DNA of 62,580 bases, from positions 1-62,580 of the forward strand of contig JAKSVK010000006.1 in NCBI GenBank assembly GCA_024408075.1, in the 5' to 3' direction. Within the stretch, counting starts at the first letter, position 1. Each line of letters begins with the position of its first letter. The translations under genes were made by a program, and so were the position numbers. Positions 18,901 through 26,349 of the stretch are shown here, piece after piece. The notes under the pieces are model-generated. The model was not told where the DNA came from. It was given only the letters and a program-made list of their open reading frames with translations, and did no database searches. The stretch is from Bacilli bacterium (GTDB lineage: Bacteria > Bacillota_I > Bacilli_A > RFN20 > CAG-826).

Positions 18901-18950
18901 ATGATAGAGAAAGCTTTACTGCTAATGAAATATCATTGTTGGAGGAATAG
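15918..18950 (+). CDS. dnaE: DNA polymerase III alpha subunit, DnaE type
   Basis: About 1010 residues, a little shorter than the usual ~1110 of Firmicute DnaE. The N-terminal PHP domain is degenerate: the metal-binding HxH of active PHP domains is replaced (NIVSGYSFL) and the second site reads LADFGVLYGA. The polymerase core has GPGRGSAAGSLVSYALGI and the catalytic aspartates in MPDIDVDFMD. A C-terminal OB fold follows (SIAGIITNIKTIK). It synthesises DNA, probably extending primers on the lagging strand alongside PolC (PolC not in window). Two adjacent ATGs (15915, 15918) are possible. No ribosome site precedes them and a -10 box lies immediately upstream, so the message may be leaderless. 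polA follows two bases after the stop. Confidence 0.95.
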   Translation: MKFAPLNIVSGYSFLRSALTIEKITGAVKKNDYFGAGLADFGVLYGAPSFSKALKSINRPLLIGLTIELDDQYVVYANSEIGYRNIIAISKEISLEKLNIDFLLNHLSGTILVLETNYGKFKSDFDKEFNQDYLTSLAKLSSKCDDFYLGLEVTTKSEFKVAQNIREFAKERGYKTIAFPKIKYQAKEDAMVLLMLEAIDKEEKIEIDNVEGPNFFNTNEYYSKIYTKSEIENTNLVLTNSKFDFDIKRGEMLHYPVENSEETLKFLVFEGLKKNSLEDEEHIKRANYELDVICSMGYADYFLIVADYVNYAKTHKILVGPGRGSAAGSLVSYALGITEVDPLEYNLVFERFLNKARKTMPDIDVDFMDTSRDEMVDYMREKYGEERVANIVAFQTIQAKQALRDVGRILSIPTHHIDMLSKSITDKVNLKEAYKKIPAFRKLVDSDKYFLNIVSNANKILDLPRQAGTHAAGIIVNNSAIDSVLPVTVNINGNIQSQFEKDYLEEQGFLKMDFLALRNLTTIDICSKLIKQNHNVDLDFYHIPYKDENALGLINKGYTAGLFQLESLGMKNAIKILGINEFINLVELISLHRPGPQDHIKDYALRKSGKIKVHYLDDKVKDILGSTYGILVYQEQINQLAVAMAGFTPEKADLFRRAVSKKKKEEILAAKEDFIKGSLKNGYSLKDTTTIFEDIIKFANYGFNKSHAVVYAITGSRMAYLKYYYPLEFYTALLMTSSGAGDSKFSEYMSELNKRNLKILPPDINSSKSYFIVKDNSLLFPLSFIKGISVMTSNIIIDERNQNGPYLDFFDFVKRAYAIKLGEATVLKLINAGCFDSMISSRATLRATLKYAMQYAELAYGEDGQIVLDATFDTNKQYFQTEDDPLENLAFENEVLGIMLSDNPLKYHKEKLDSLGVINIEEAKERWGNCSIAGIITNIKTIKTKKDKTPMAFIKIADEVSEIEVTIFPELFANNINNIVKNNIIIIKGRYDSSNDRESFTANEISLLEE

Positions 18951-18952
18951 CT

Positions 18953-21550
18953 ATGCCAAAACTTACGATTATTGATGGTAACTCATTACTCTTTAGAGCT
19001 TATTTTGCCACCGCTTATCCAGGCGTGGAAATTATGAGAAATCAAAAAGGTGAACCAACCAATGCTATTTTTGCTTTCTCTAACATGATTAATAAAATTG
19101 TTTCTTCTTTGAAAGAAGGAGAATCACTTTTTGTTGCTTTTGATGCTGGAAAAAAGAATTTTAGACACGACAAACTTGAAACATACAAAGCAAATCGTAA
19201 ACCTGCTCCAGAAGATTTAGTAAAACAATTCCCAATGGCTAGAGAATTTCTTAAAGCATTTGGAATTTTTCAATTTGAAGAAGTTGGCTATGAAGGTGAT
19301 GATATCGCTGGAACTTTAGCTAAAAAAGCTGCTTCACAAGGATATAACGTCACAATTTATACAAGTGATAGAGATTTCCTCCAATTAGTTGATGAAAATA
19401 TTACAGTTAATTTAATTAAAAAGGGATTAAGTGATATTGCAGAAATGACTCCACAGTTAGTAGAAGAAACTTATCACATTAAACCAATCCAAATTATTGA
19501 TTATAAAGGATTAAGAGGAGACTCTAGTGATAACTTACCAGGAATTCCAGGAATAGGAGATGTCACTGCTGTTAAATTAATAAATAAATATGGCAGTTTT
19601 GATGAAATTATTGCTCATGTTGATGAAATTCCAGGAAAAGTTGGAGAAGAAATTAAAAATAATATTGAACTAGGAACTATTTCTAGAGATTTAGCAATTA
19701 TTGATATAAACACTCCAATAAATTTCCAATTAAGTGAAGTTGAATATAAAGGCTATTCATTTAAAGAAATCAGTGAATTCTGTCAAAGATATGGATTAAA
19801 ACAATTCATGAATAAAATTCCTGAAAAATGGAAAAAGAGCGATTCAAATCAATGCAATTTAGAAGTAGAAGTTGTATCGAATTTAAATAATATAGATTTA
19901 GGAAACGAAATAGGGATTGAAGTTGATTTATATGATAGAAATGATTACTTTAGAAGCGAAGTTTTTGGTATTGCTTTAAGTAACAAAAATAAGATTGTTT
20001 ACCTTAACATTGCCGATGCAAAAAAAGATCAAAAATTACTTTCAATTTTGGCTGATGAAAAAGTAGCAAAATATGCTTATGATTTTAAAGCAATCAAAGC
20101 TGCTCTTCACAAAGAGAATATTGAAGTAAATGGTCTAAAATTTGATATCTTAATTGCATCTTATTTACTTGATTCAACAATTAAAAACAATCCTCAAGCA
20201 GTCATGAATTTGTATGGTATAGACCTTAAAAGTTCTGATGAAGAAATTAGCTTATTATCAACAAATAATCCGGAAATTGCTGGGAAAATCGCATATTTTT
20301 CATTATTTACAAGTGATAAAATTTTAGCTGAATTAGAGAAGGTTAATGCTTTAAAACTTTTCAACGAACTCGAAATTCCACTTACTTCAACTTTAGCAGA
20401 TATGGAAATAGAAGGTTTCCCATTATCAAAAGATGACCTTACTAATTTCGGACAAGAATATAAAGAAAAATTAAAAAATCTAACCGACGAAATTTGTGCT
20501 TTGGCTGGCACTAAATTTAACATCTCTTCACCTAAACAAGTTGGCGATATTTTATTCAATAAATTAGGTTTGCCAGATTACGAAAAAGGCTCAACAAGTG
20601 TTGATGTTTTAAATAGCTTGCTTGGACAACATCCAATTATCGAAAAACTTTTAGATTATCGAAAATATTTTAAGCTCGTAACTACATATATTGATGGATT
20701 TATTCAACACATCTATCCTGATGGAAAAATACACACATCATTTAATCAAGCCGTGACTCAAACAGGAAGATTATCTTCATCTAATCCAAATTTACAAAAT
20801 ATTTCCATTAGAGATGAGGAAAGTAAAAACATTAGAAAATCTTTCTATTATGATGATGAAAATATTGAAATCCTTTCATTTGACTACTCACAAATAGAAT
20901 TAAGAATATTAGCTCATCTCTCTAATTGCCAAAAATTGATTGATGTATTCAAAAGTAATGAAGACATTCATGCAAGTACTGCTAAAAACGTATTTAAAGT
21001 TGATAAACCTAGCGATCTTCAAAGAAGAAAAGCGAAAGTTGTTAATTTTGGTATAGTGTATGGCATTTCTGATTGGGGTTTAGCAGAAGAGCTTGGGATA
21101 CCAGTTAAAGAAGCTAAAGAAATGATTGAAAATTTCTATCAAGCTTACCCTGAAGTTGCACTATTCTTTAAACAAATTGTTGATAATGGAATAAAAGATG
21201 GATTTGTTTCTACAATGTTAGGTAGAAGAAGATATTTAACTGGTTTCCATGATTCAAATTATCAAGTTAGAGAATTTGCAAAAAGAGCTGCAATGAACGC
21301 TCCAATTCAAGGAAGTGCTGCAGATTTAATTAAATTAGCGATGATAAGAATTGCTAAAGCAATAAAAGAAAATAATTACAAAAGTAAAATGGTTTTACAA
21401 ATTCATGACGAATTAATTTTTAAAGTATATAAAGATGAAAAAGAACAAATTAAAAATTTAGTTATGAATGAAATGAAACACGCAATGGAATTAAATGTCC
21501 CATTAGAAGTTGACGGAGGATTTGGCCGTACTTGGTACGACGCAAAATAG
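18953..21550 (+). CDS. polA: DNA polymerase I
   Basis: 865 residues. N-terminal 5' nuclease domain (LTIIDGNSLLFRAYFAT, EGDDIAGTLA, GLRGDSSDNLPGIPGIG), a middle 3'-5' exonuclease-like region lacking the usual DxE and so probably inactive as in Bacillus, and a C-terminal polymerase with motif A DYSQIELRILAH (Asp644), motif B RRKAKVVNFGIVYG and motif C IHDE (818-820). It fills gaps and removes RNA primers during replication and repair. GGAGGA lies inside the end of dnaE, so translation is coupled. The mutM-coaE fusion follows with a two-base gap. Confidence 0.97.
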   Translation: MPKLTIIDGNSLLFRAYFATAYPGVEIMRNQKGEPTNAIFAFSNMINKIVSSLKEGESLFVAFDAGKKNFRHDKLETYKANRKPAPEDLVKQFPMAREFLKAFGIFQFEEVGYEGDDIAGTLAKKAASQGYNVTIYTSDRDFLQLVDENITVNLIKKGLSDIAEMTPQLVEETYHIKPIQIIDYKGLRGDSSDNLPGIPGIGDVTAVKLINKYGSFDEIIAHVDEIPGKVGEEIKNNIELGTISRDLAIIDINTPINFQLSEVEYKGYSFKEISEFCQRYGLKQFMNKIPEKWKKSDSNQCNLEVEVVSNLNNIDLGNEIGIEVDLYDRNDYFRSEVFGIALSNKNKIVYLNIADAKKDQKLLSILADEKVAKYAYDFKAIKAALHKENIEVNGLKFDILIASYLLDSTIKNNPQAVMNLYGIDLKSSDEEISLLSTNNPEIAGKIAYFSLFTSDKILAELEKVNALKLFNELEIPLTSTLADMEIEGFPLSKDDLTNFGQEYKEKLKNLTDEICALAGTKFNISSPKQVGDILFNKLGLPDYEKGSTSVDVLNSLLGQHPIIEKLLDYRKYFKLVTTYIDGFIQHIYPDGKIHTSFNQAVTQTGRLSSSNPNLQNISIRDEESKNIRKSFYYDDENIEILSFDYSQIELRILAHLSNCQKLIDVFKSNEDIHASTAKNVFKVDKPSDLQRRKAKVVNFGIVYGISDWGLAEELGIPVKEAKEMIENFYQAYPEVALFFKQIVDNGIKDGFVSTMLGRRRYLTGFHDSNYQVREFAKRAAMNAPIQGSAADLIKLAMIRIAKAIKENNYKSKMVLQIHDELIFKVYKDEKEQIKNLVMNEMKHAMELNVPLEVDGGFGRTWYDAK

Positions 21551-21552
21551 TT

Positions 21553-22962
21553 ATGCCAGAATTACCTGAAGTTGAAACTGTTACTAAAATACTTAAACCA
21601 ATTGTTATTGGAAGAACAATTAATAAAATTGATGTTTTAAGAAAACAAACAATTATTGGTGATGCTGCTACTTTCGTTAAACAGTTAACAGGAGAAAAGT
21701 TTGTTGACATCACAAGAATTGGTAAATATATCATCTTTCATTTAACTAACGATAAAGTGATTATTTCCCATCTCAGAATGGAAGGAAAATTCTATAAATA
21801 TAATGAAAATGAAGAGAATTCATACTATTCAAGAGTAGTCTTCCATTTTGATAACAACGAAAAACTTTGTTATGACGATTCAAGATGCTTTGGTATCTTA
21901 ATTTATTCAAACGAAAAAGATTATAGAAATGAAAAAGAAATAGCTAAACTTGGACCAGAACCATTTGATGTTAAAGATGTAAAAAGAATGGTTTCAATAT
22001 GCAAAAATAAATCAATTCCTATTAAAGCTGCACTACTTGATCAATCAATTATGTGTGGAATTGGTAATATTTATGCCGATGAAATCCTTTTTGCTTGTGG
22101 CATTCATCCATTAACAAGCGCAAAAGAAATTGATGAACTTGGATGGAAAAATATTGTTAAAGCAGCACAAGTTATTTTAAATAAAGCAATCGAACTAGGT
22201 GGATCAACCATTAAAAGTTATCACCCAGGAAAAGATATTGATGGGAAGTTCCAAAATAATATTCAAGTTTATGGAAAAAGCGGAGAAGATTGCCCTATTT
22301 GTGGATCCACTTTAAGATTTATAAAAATAGGTGGACGAGGCACTACTTTCTGTCCTAAATGTCAGCTCAAAATGGGAGCTCCACTTAATGTCGCAATTAC
22401 AGGCAAAATTGCTTCAGGAAAATCACTTGCTTTGAACGAGTTTAAAAAAGCAAATTTTGCTGTACTTCAAGCCGATGAACTTGTTGCAAAACTTTATGAA
22501 AGAGAAGACGTTAGTAACATCATTGAAAAATCATTAAAAATTAAATTCAAAAATGGTTTAGTTGATAAGAAACAATTAGGTCAACATCTGCTCTTAAATC
22601 CACAAGATAAAAGAAAACTTGAAAGGATCGTTCACCCACTAGTTAGAAAACAAATTGAGTTATTCTTAAAAACAAACAAATCACCTATTCGTGTTGTGGA
22701 AATTCCACTATTATTTGAAAGCGGACTTGATGAACTTTTTGATACCATAATTGTTTTAAATATTAACGAAAATCAACAAAAAAACCTGCTTTTTGCTAGG
22801 GAAAAAGAAAAAGCCTTACTTTTAAGTGAGATCAATAAATCTAATAAAATTGATCAAAATAAAGGCAAGGCAACTTATCTAATTGATAACAATTCCACTA
22901 AGGAAAATTTTATATCAGAGATTAAAAATATTATTCGTAAATTGAAACAGAGCCTAAATTAA
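21553..22962 (+). CDS. mutM-coaE: Fusion protein: formamidopyrimidine-DNA glycosylase (MutM) + dephospho-CoA kinase (CoaE)
   Basis: 469 residues in one uninterrupted frame. Residues 1-273 are a full Fpg/MutM: N-terminal catalytic PELPEVET (Pro2, Glu3), hairpin lysine in HLRMEGKF, and a C-terminal four-cysteine zinc finger (CPICG ... FCPKCQ). Residues 274-469 are a full-length CoaE: P-loop GKIASGKS, ADELVAKLYE, HPLVRKQ and EIPLLFESGLDE. MutM excises 8-oxoguanine and formamidopyrimidines; CoaE performs the last step of coenzyme A synthesis. In B. subtilis these are neighbouring separate genes after polA. An in-frame ATG at 22372 marks the joint but has no ribosome site, so separate CoaE translation is not evident. 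The start at 21553 is fixed by the need for Pro2. The end overlaps the convergent dnaI by 32 bases. Confidence 0.93.
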   Translation: MPELPEVETVTKILKPIVIGRTINKIDVLRKQTIIGDAATFVKQLTGEKFVDITRIGKYIIFHLTNDKVIISHLRMEGKFYKYNENEENSYYSRVVFHFDNNEKLCYDDSRCFGILIYSNEKDYRNEKEIAKLGPEPFDVKDVKRMVSICKNKSIPIKAALLDQSIMCGIGNIYADEILFACGIHPLTSAKEIDELGWKNIVKAAQVILNKAIELGGSTIKSYHPGKDIDGKFQNNIQVYGKSGEDCPICGSTLRFIKIGGRGTTFCPKCQLKMGAPLNVAITGKIASGKSLALNEFKKANFAVLQADELVAKLYEREDVSNIIEKSLKIKFKNGLVDKKQLGQHLLLNPQDKRKLERIVHPLVRKQIELFLKTNKSPIRVVEIPLLFESGLDELFDTIIVLNINENQQKNLLFAREKEKALLLSEINKSNKIDQNKGKATYLIDNNSTKENFISEIKNIIRKLKQSLN

Positions 22963-23815
22963 TTTCATTACCAAAAGTCTTTTTCATAATACGTTTAATT
23001 TGTTCTACTTTTGGTTTGCTCGCTTGGTTAGTTTGATACATTAAACAGATATCATCTATTGAGAAATCTGATGTGATTATTGTAAACAAATGAGCCTTAC
23101 TTCTAGCATTGATAATTGGGAACAAAATTGTCTCTCTAACATAGTCACTTTTATATTCATTTCCAAGGTCATCAAGTACTAAAACCGGGACCTTTAAATA
23201 TTTATCAATTAAAGAAGTAAATGCTTCATCTTTTTTGCTTCCTAATTCTTTAAATTTTGAAGGTACATCAATAAAAGCAATTGGACCTTTTTCATCTCGA
23301 GCAATTTCTAGCGCAATATTTGCTGCAAGATAGCTTCTTCCAGTACCTGCTTCTCCAACAATGTAAAGAGATTCTCCTTCATTATTTTTAAAGAAGTTTT
23401 GATATTTTTTAATTGCTTCCGCTCTTGGTGCAGAATTATCAATCTTTTTAAGTGTTCCACTCATCCATTCTTCAGGAAAATCGCGAATCAAAAATTGTTT
23501 TTTAAATTTGACTAATTCTAAATATTTTTTACATGGAACAACTTGTCTTTCAACTACACCGTCGACATAAACGATTTTAGTGCAGAGTCTTGGAGTGTCT
23601 TTATCGCATTTATCTACTCCTGGACAATGACGACAAAAATTCAAATCTGAAACAAAGTCATTAATTTTTACTATTTGTTTATCAACGATCTCTTCAGGAA
23701 TATTTAGACTATTTATGTATTTAACTGCTGCAGGGCAAGCTAAATAGTCAGCTTTCATCTTCTTAAGAACTTTATCTTCATCCTTAAAACGGGAGTTCAC
23801 TGTCAGTCTTTCCAT
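22931..23815 (-). CDS. dnaI: Primosomal helicase loader DnaI
   Basis: 294 residues. The N-terminal domain carries a cysteine cluster (CRHCPGVDKC, 61-70, and Cys78) as in the zinc-binding region of DnaI. The C-terminal AAA+ domain has Walker A GEAGTGRS (154-161), where the essential lysine is replaced by Arg160, and Walker B VLVLDDLG. DnaI loads the replicative helicase during initiation and restart. The ATG at 23815 is chosen because AAGGGG lies 9 bases before it; the ATG at 23824 touches the ribosome site. It overlaps the dnaB end by 32 bases, the standard dnaB-dnaI operon. Confidence 0.92.
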   Translation of the reverse strand: MERLTVNSRFKDEDKVLKKMKADYLACPAAVKYINSLNIPEEIVDKQIVKINDFVSDLNFCRHCPGVDKCDKDTPRLCTKIVYVDGVVERQVVPCKKYLELVKFKKQFLIRDFPEEWMSGTLKKIDNSAPRAEAIKKYQNFFKNNEGESLYIVGEAGTGRSYLAANIALEIARDEKGPIAFIDVPSKFKELGSKKDEAFTSLIDKYLKVPVLVLDDLGNEYKSDYVRETILFPIINARSKAHLFTIITSDFSIDDICLMYQTNQASKPKVEQIKRIMKKTFGNEINLGSVSIYE

Positions 23816-25076
23816 TGTCGTCATCCCCTTTCTTTTCTTCAAATAAAGAATTCCATTCTTCTTCATTTATTTTACCATTATTTTTATTTTCGCTCATAGT
23901 TGCTTTAACTTTTTTAGATGTCTTCTTAGTTTTGCTTTCAATTACTGAATTGCAATAATTCATAGCATCAATTGTTGTATTAATGTTTTCACGATTAAAT
24001 GATGCTGCAATTTTTTCAGCATAACCTCTAGATAAAATGTTTTTGTTCATTGATAAAACAAAATCAATCAAAACATTAATAACACCATTATTTAAGCAAT
24101 AATCTTTACTTAGCATATCAATTATTTTTAAATCACTCGTTGCAGGTCTGGTTCCATTTTGAAGAAGACTTAAAACATCTTTTGGTGATGTCTTTTCAAA
24201 CAAATTGATCTTATTTGCAAGCAAAGTATCACTTTTAACAGTAGAAGATTTGCCTTTTTTATGATGAGAAACAAGTGAATAATTAGTTTCTTTCATAAAT
24301 TGATCACTTAAAAGCTTAAGATCAATTCTGCTGCCTTTATCTTTTTCTCCATCAAAACAATTAATAACAAAATATGCAGCAGTTTCTTCACTTGTTCCAT
24401 ATAAAGTAGCAAGTCTTTCAACTTCTTTAATCTCTTTTTTAGTTATTTGATTTTGAGTTATGGTTGAAATTTTACTAAGTTCTAAAAAGAACTGATCATA
24501 ATTAAATGCTGTTTTAATCGCACGTTTATTTCTTCCTACACTATTATTTGAGCTACTTGTTGCAGCTTTTAAAAATGATGGTTCGTTTATATCAAATTGG
24601 AATGCATCATTAAATGAGGAGGAAATATCTTCTCCATCAACTTGATTTGAACTATATTCATAAACTTTTTTAAATTTTTCAGCATCTTCTTCTCCAAGAG
24701 CTTTGATTAGCATTCCAAAAAGTAATGCATCACCAAAGAAGTCTTTCGGAGTTGAAGGAGCATATATAGAATAATGATATATATTAGTGTTATTTACTTT
24801 TTCGAGTTTAGTTTTAAGAAGTCCAACTCCTTCAAGAAACTTTCTTGCCTCAACAAAACTTCCTGCTGGCATTTTCATTCTTGATAAAAGTTGTTCGTGA
24901 GTTGAAAAAGCTAATACATTTTGATTTCTAGACTCACTCCAGAGAGTAAAATACACCGCTAAAGATGTATAACCAATGATTGGTTGGTACAAATTTGTTA
25001 GTGTATCTCTATCATAATCTGCAAGAAGAGAATGGGCTCTAACATCAAACATATCGTTATAAGATAAGACAACCAT
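23784..25076 (-). CDS. dnaB: Replication initiation/membrane attachment protein DnaB (DnaB/DnaD family)
   Basis: 430 residues, close to the Bacillus protein (~470). The N-terminal winged-helix region (TLTNLYQPIIGYTSLAVYFT) and the central DnaB/DnaD-type helical domains (KKEIKEVERLATLYGTSEE) match the Firmicute co-loader family, which is not the DnaB helicase of E. coli. It works with DnaD and DnaI to place helicase at oriC. GGAGGGAAT precedes the ATG. A promoter lies at 25098-25126 with a DnaA box just upstream of its -35, suggesting control by DnaA. Confidence 0.92.
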   Translation of the reverse strand: MVVLSYNDMFDVRAHSLLADYDRDTLTNLYQPIIGYTSLAVYFTLWSESRNQNVLAFSTHEQLLSRMKMPAGSFVEARKFLEGVGLLKTKLEKVNNTNIYHYSIYAPSTPKDFFGDALLFGMLIKALGEEDAEKFKKVYEYSSNQVDGEDISSSFNDAFQFDINEPSFLKAATSSSNNSVGRNKRAIKTAFNYDQFFLELSKISTITQNQITKKEIKEVERLATLYGTSEETAAYFVINCFDGEKDKGSRIDLKLLSDQFMKETNYSLVSHHKKGKSSTVKSDTLLANKINLFEKTSPKDVLSLLQNGTRPATSDLKIIDMLSKDYCLNNGVINVLIDFVLSMNKNILSRGYAEKIAASFNRENINTTIDAMNYCNSVIESKTKKTSKKVKATMSENKNNGKINEEEWNSLFEEKKGDDDNGKTDSELPF

Positions 25077-25097
25077 ATTCCCTCCTTTTGTTGCTCC

Positions 25098-25126
25098 ATT
25101 ATTCCAAAGATTTTATCTATTTTCAA
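25098..25126 (-). promoter_or_regulatory. Promoter of dnaB-dnaI
   Basis: Minus-strand -35 TTGAAA (25121-25126), 17-base spacer, -10 AATAAT (25098-25103), about 20 bases before the ATG. Confidence 0.6.
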
Positions 25127-25159
25127 TATGAAAAATTAAGAAAAATTTATAGTGGAAAG

Positions 25160-25257
25160 TTATCCACATAATACAACAGAACGATTTATACTTAGTATAA
25201 ATCATTCATTATTGATATTTTATAGGTTAAATTATCCACATTAAAAATTGTGGAAAA
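25160..25257. promoter_or_regulatory. Cluster of three DnaA boxes between dnaB and pfkA
   Basis: Two perfect TTATCCACA boxes on the plus strand (25160-25168 and 25232-25240) and one TTTTCCACA box on the minus strand (25249-25257, written TGTGGAAAA on plus). The last two face each other 8 bases apart. This suits DnaA control of dnaB-dnaI and/or pfkA. dnaA and dnaN are not adjacent, so oriC is not claimed. Confidence 0.6.
25183..25203. promoter_or_regulatory. Perfect 21-bp palindrome in the dnaB-pfkA intergenic region
   Basis: Arms of ten bases, GATTTATACT / AGTATAAATC, around one centre base. It shares the TATACT/AGTATA core with the palindrome over the amylase -10 box (3910-3926). It is likely an operator for an unidentified regulator. 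Confidence 0.45.
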
Positions 25258-25305
25258 CTTATTTTTCATGTTTTATGCAAATTTATTTATTTATAAATAC
25301 ATAAA

Positions 25306-25314
25306 TGCTATTAT
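25306..25314 (+). promoter_or_regulatory. Extended -10 element of pfkA
   Basis: TGC followed by TATTAT (25309-25314). The transcript would start near 25321, just ahead of the AAAGG site and the ATG at 25334. No good -35 is visible, as is common with an extended -10. Confidence 0.4.
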
Positions 25315-25333
25315 AGATAGCAAAGGTGATATT

Positions 25334-26293
25334 ATGGTAAGAAAAGTTGCAGTATTAACTAGTGGCGGCGATGCTCCAGGCATGAACGCTGCCGTTAGAG
25401 CAGTCATTAGGGCTGGTTTATATAACGGCATTGAAATGTACGTTGTTTATGATGGATTTAAAGGCCTATATGAAGGAGACATCCACCAAGTAAATAAAGA
25501 CTTTACACAAGACATTATTAATAGAGGCGGAACAATTCTTCGTAGTTCAAGATTCCCTGAATTCAAAAATCCTGAAATTGTGGAAAAAGCAAAGCAAAGA
25601 TTATCAGACTTTGATATTGATGCATTAGTTGGTATCGGGGGAGATGGAACATTTAGAGGATTAAATGACTTAAGCAAAGTTGGTGTTAAAGTCGTCGGAA
25701 TTCCTGCTTCAATTGATAACGATGTTTCTTCAACTGACTTTACAATTGGTTTCATGACGGCATTAAACACTATTTGTGATTGTGTTGATAAAATCAAAGA
25801 TACTTCAACTTCACATCAAAAATGTAGTGTCATCGAAGTTATGGGACGTCATTGTGGAGACCTTGCAGTTTATTCATCTATTGCTGAAGCAGCAGAATTA
25901 ACTGTTACAGAAGATCACCCATATGATGAAGCACATATTATGAAGAAATTAAGAAGATTAAAATCTCAACAAAAAGGTCACGCTATTGTTGTAGTTAGTG
26001 AAAATCTTCTTGATGTCAGAGAACTTGCTAAGAAAATCCAAGCTGAGACAGGTTTTGATACCAACGTTGAAATTCTTGGACACCTTCAAAGAGGCGGCGC
26101 ACCATGCGCATATGATAGAATTCTTGCTTCCACTATGGGAAGTGAATCAATTCATGCAATTTTAAATGATAATACTGGAGTTGTTACTTGCTTAAGACAA
26201 TCTAAAATCACTACCATGAAAATCGAAGAAGCCTTAGCACTTCCAAGAGATACTCACGAAGCATCATTAGCATTGATTAATGAATTACAGTAG
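25334..26293 (+). CDS. pfkA: ATP-dependent 6-phosphofructokinase
   Basis: 319 residues, the length of bacterial PfkA. It has the ATP-type motif GIGGDGTFRG, the fructose-6-phosphate site region PASIDND and VMGRHCGDLA. It phosphorylates fructose 6-phosphate in glycolysis. The start at 25334 is chosen because the canonical MVRKVAVLTSGGDAPGMN begins there; the frame is open further upstream but would add 28 non-homologous residues. thrS follows after 56 bases. A second, PPi-type phosphofructokinase is encoded at 61197-62399. Confidence 0.96.
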   Translation: MVRKVAVLTSGGDAPGMNAAVRAVIRAGLYNGIEMYVVYDGFKGLYEGDIHQVNKDFTQDIINRGGTILRSSRFPEFKNPEIVEKAKQRLSDFDIDALVGIGGDGTFRGLNDLSKVGVKVVGIPASIDNDVSSTDFTIGFMTALNTICDCVDKIKDTSTSHQKCSVIEVMGRHCGDLAVYSSIAEAAELTVTEDHPYDEAHIMKKLRRLKSQQKGHAIVVVSENLLDVRELAKKIQAETGFDTNVEILGHLQRGGAPCAYDRILASTMGSESIHAILNDNTGVVTCLRQSKITTMKIEEALALPRDTHEASLALINELQ

Positions 26294-26349
26294 TAATTAT
26301 TAATATAAAAAATTAGCCCACTTTTGTATTGTGGAGGAGAAAACAAAAA

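Noticed and set aside
22360-22390. Frameshift or misassembly as the cause of the MutM-CoaE fusion
   Set aside because: The joint is in one clean frame with no slippery run; both domains are complete.
25250-25333. Longer N-terminus for PfkA
   Set aside because: The family N-terminus begins at 25334; the extra residues are hydrophobic with no homology, and the extended -10 lies inside this stretch.
25077-25333. Chromosome origin
   Set aside because: Three DnaA boxes are present, but dnaA, dnaN and rpmH are not adjacent and no clear AT-rich unwinding repeat array is seen.
26294-26349. T-box leader of thrS (also checked for tyrS and leuS)
   Set aside because: Gaps of 56, 99 and 9 bases are too short and contain no T-box sequence or specifier stem.
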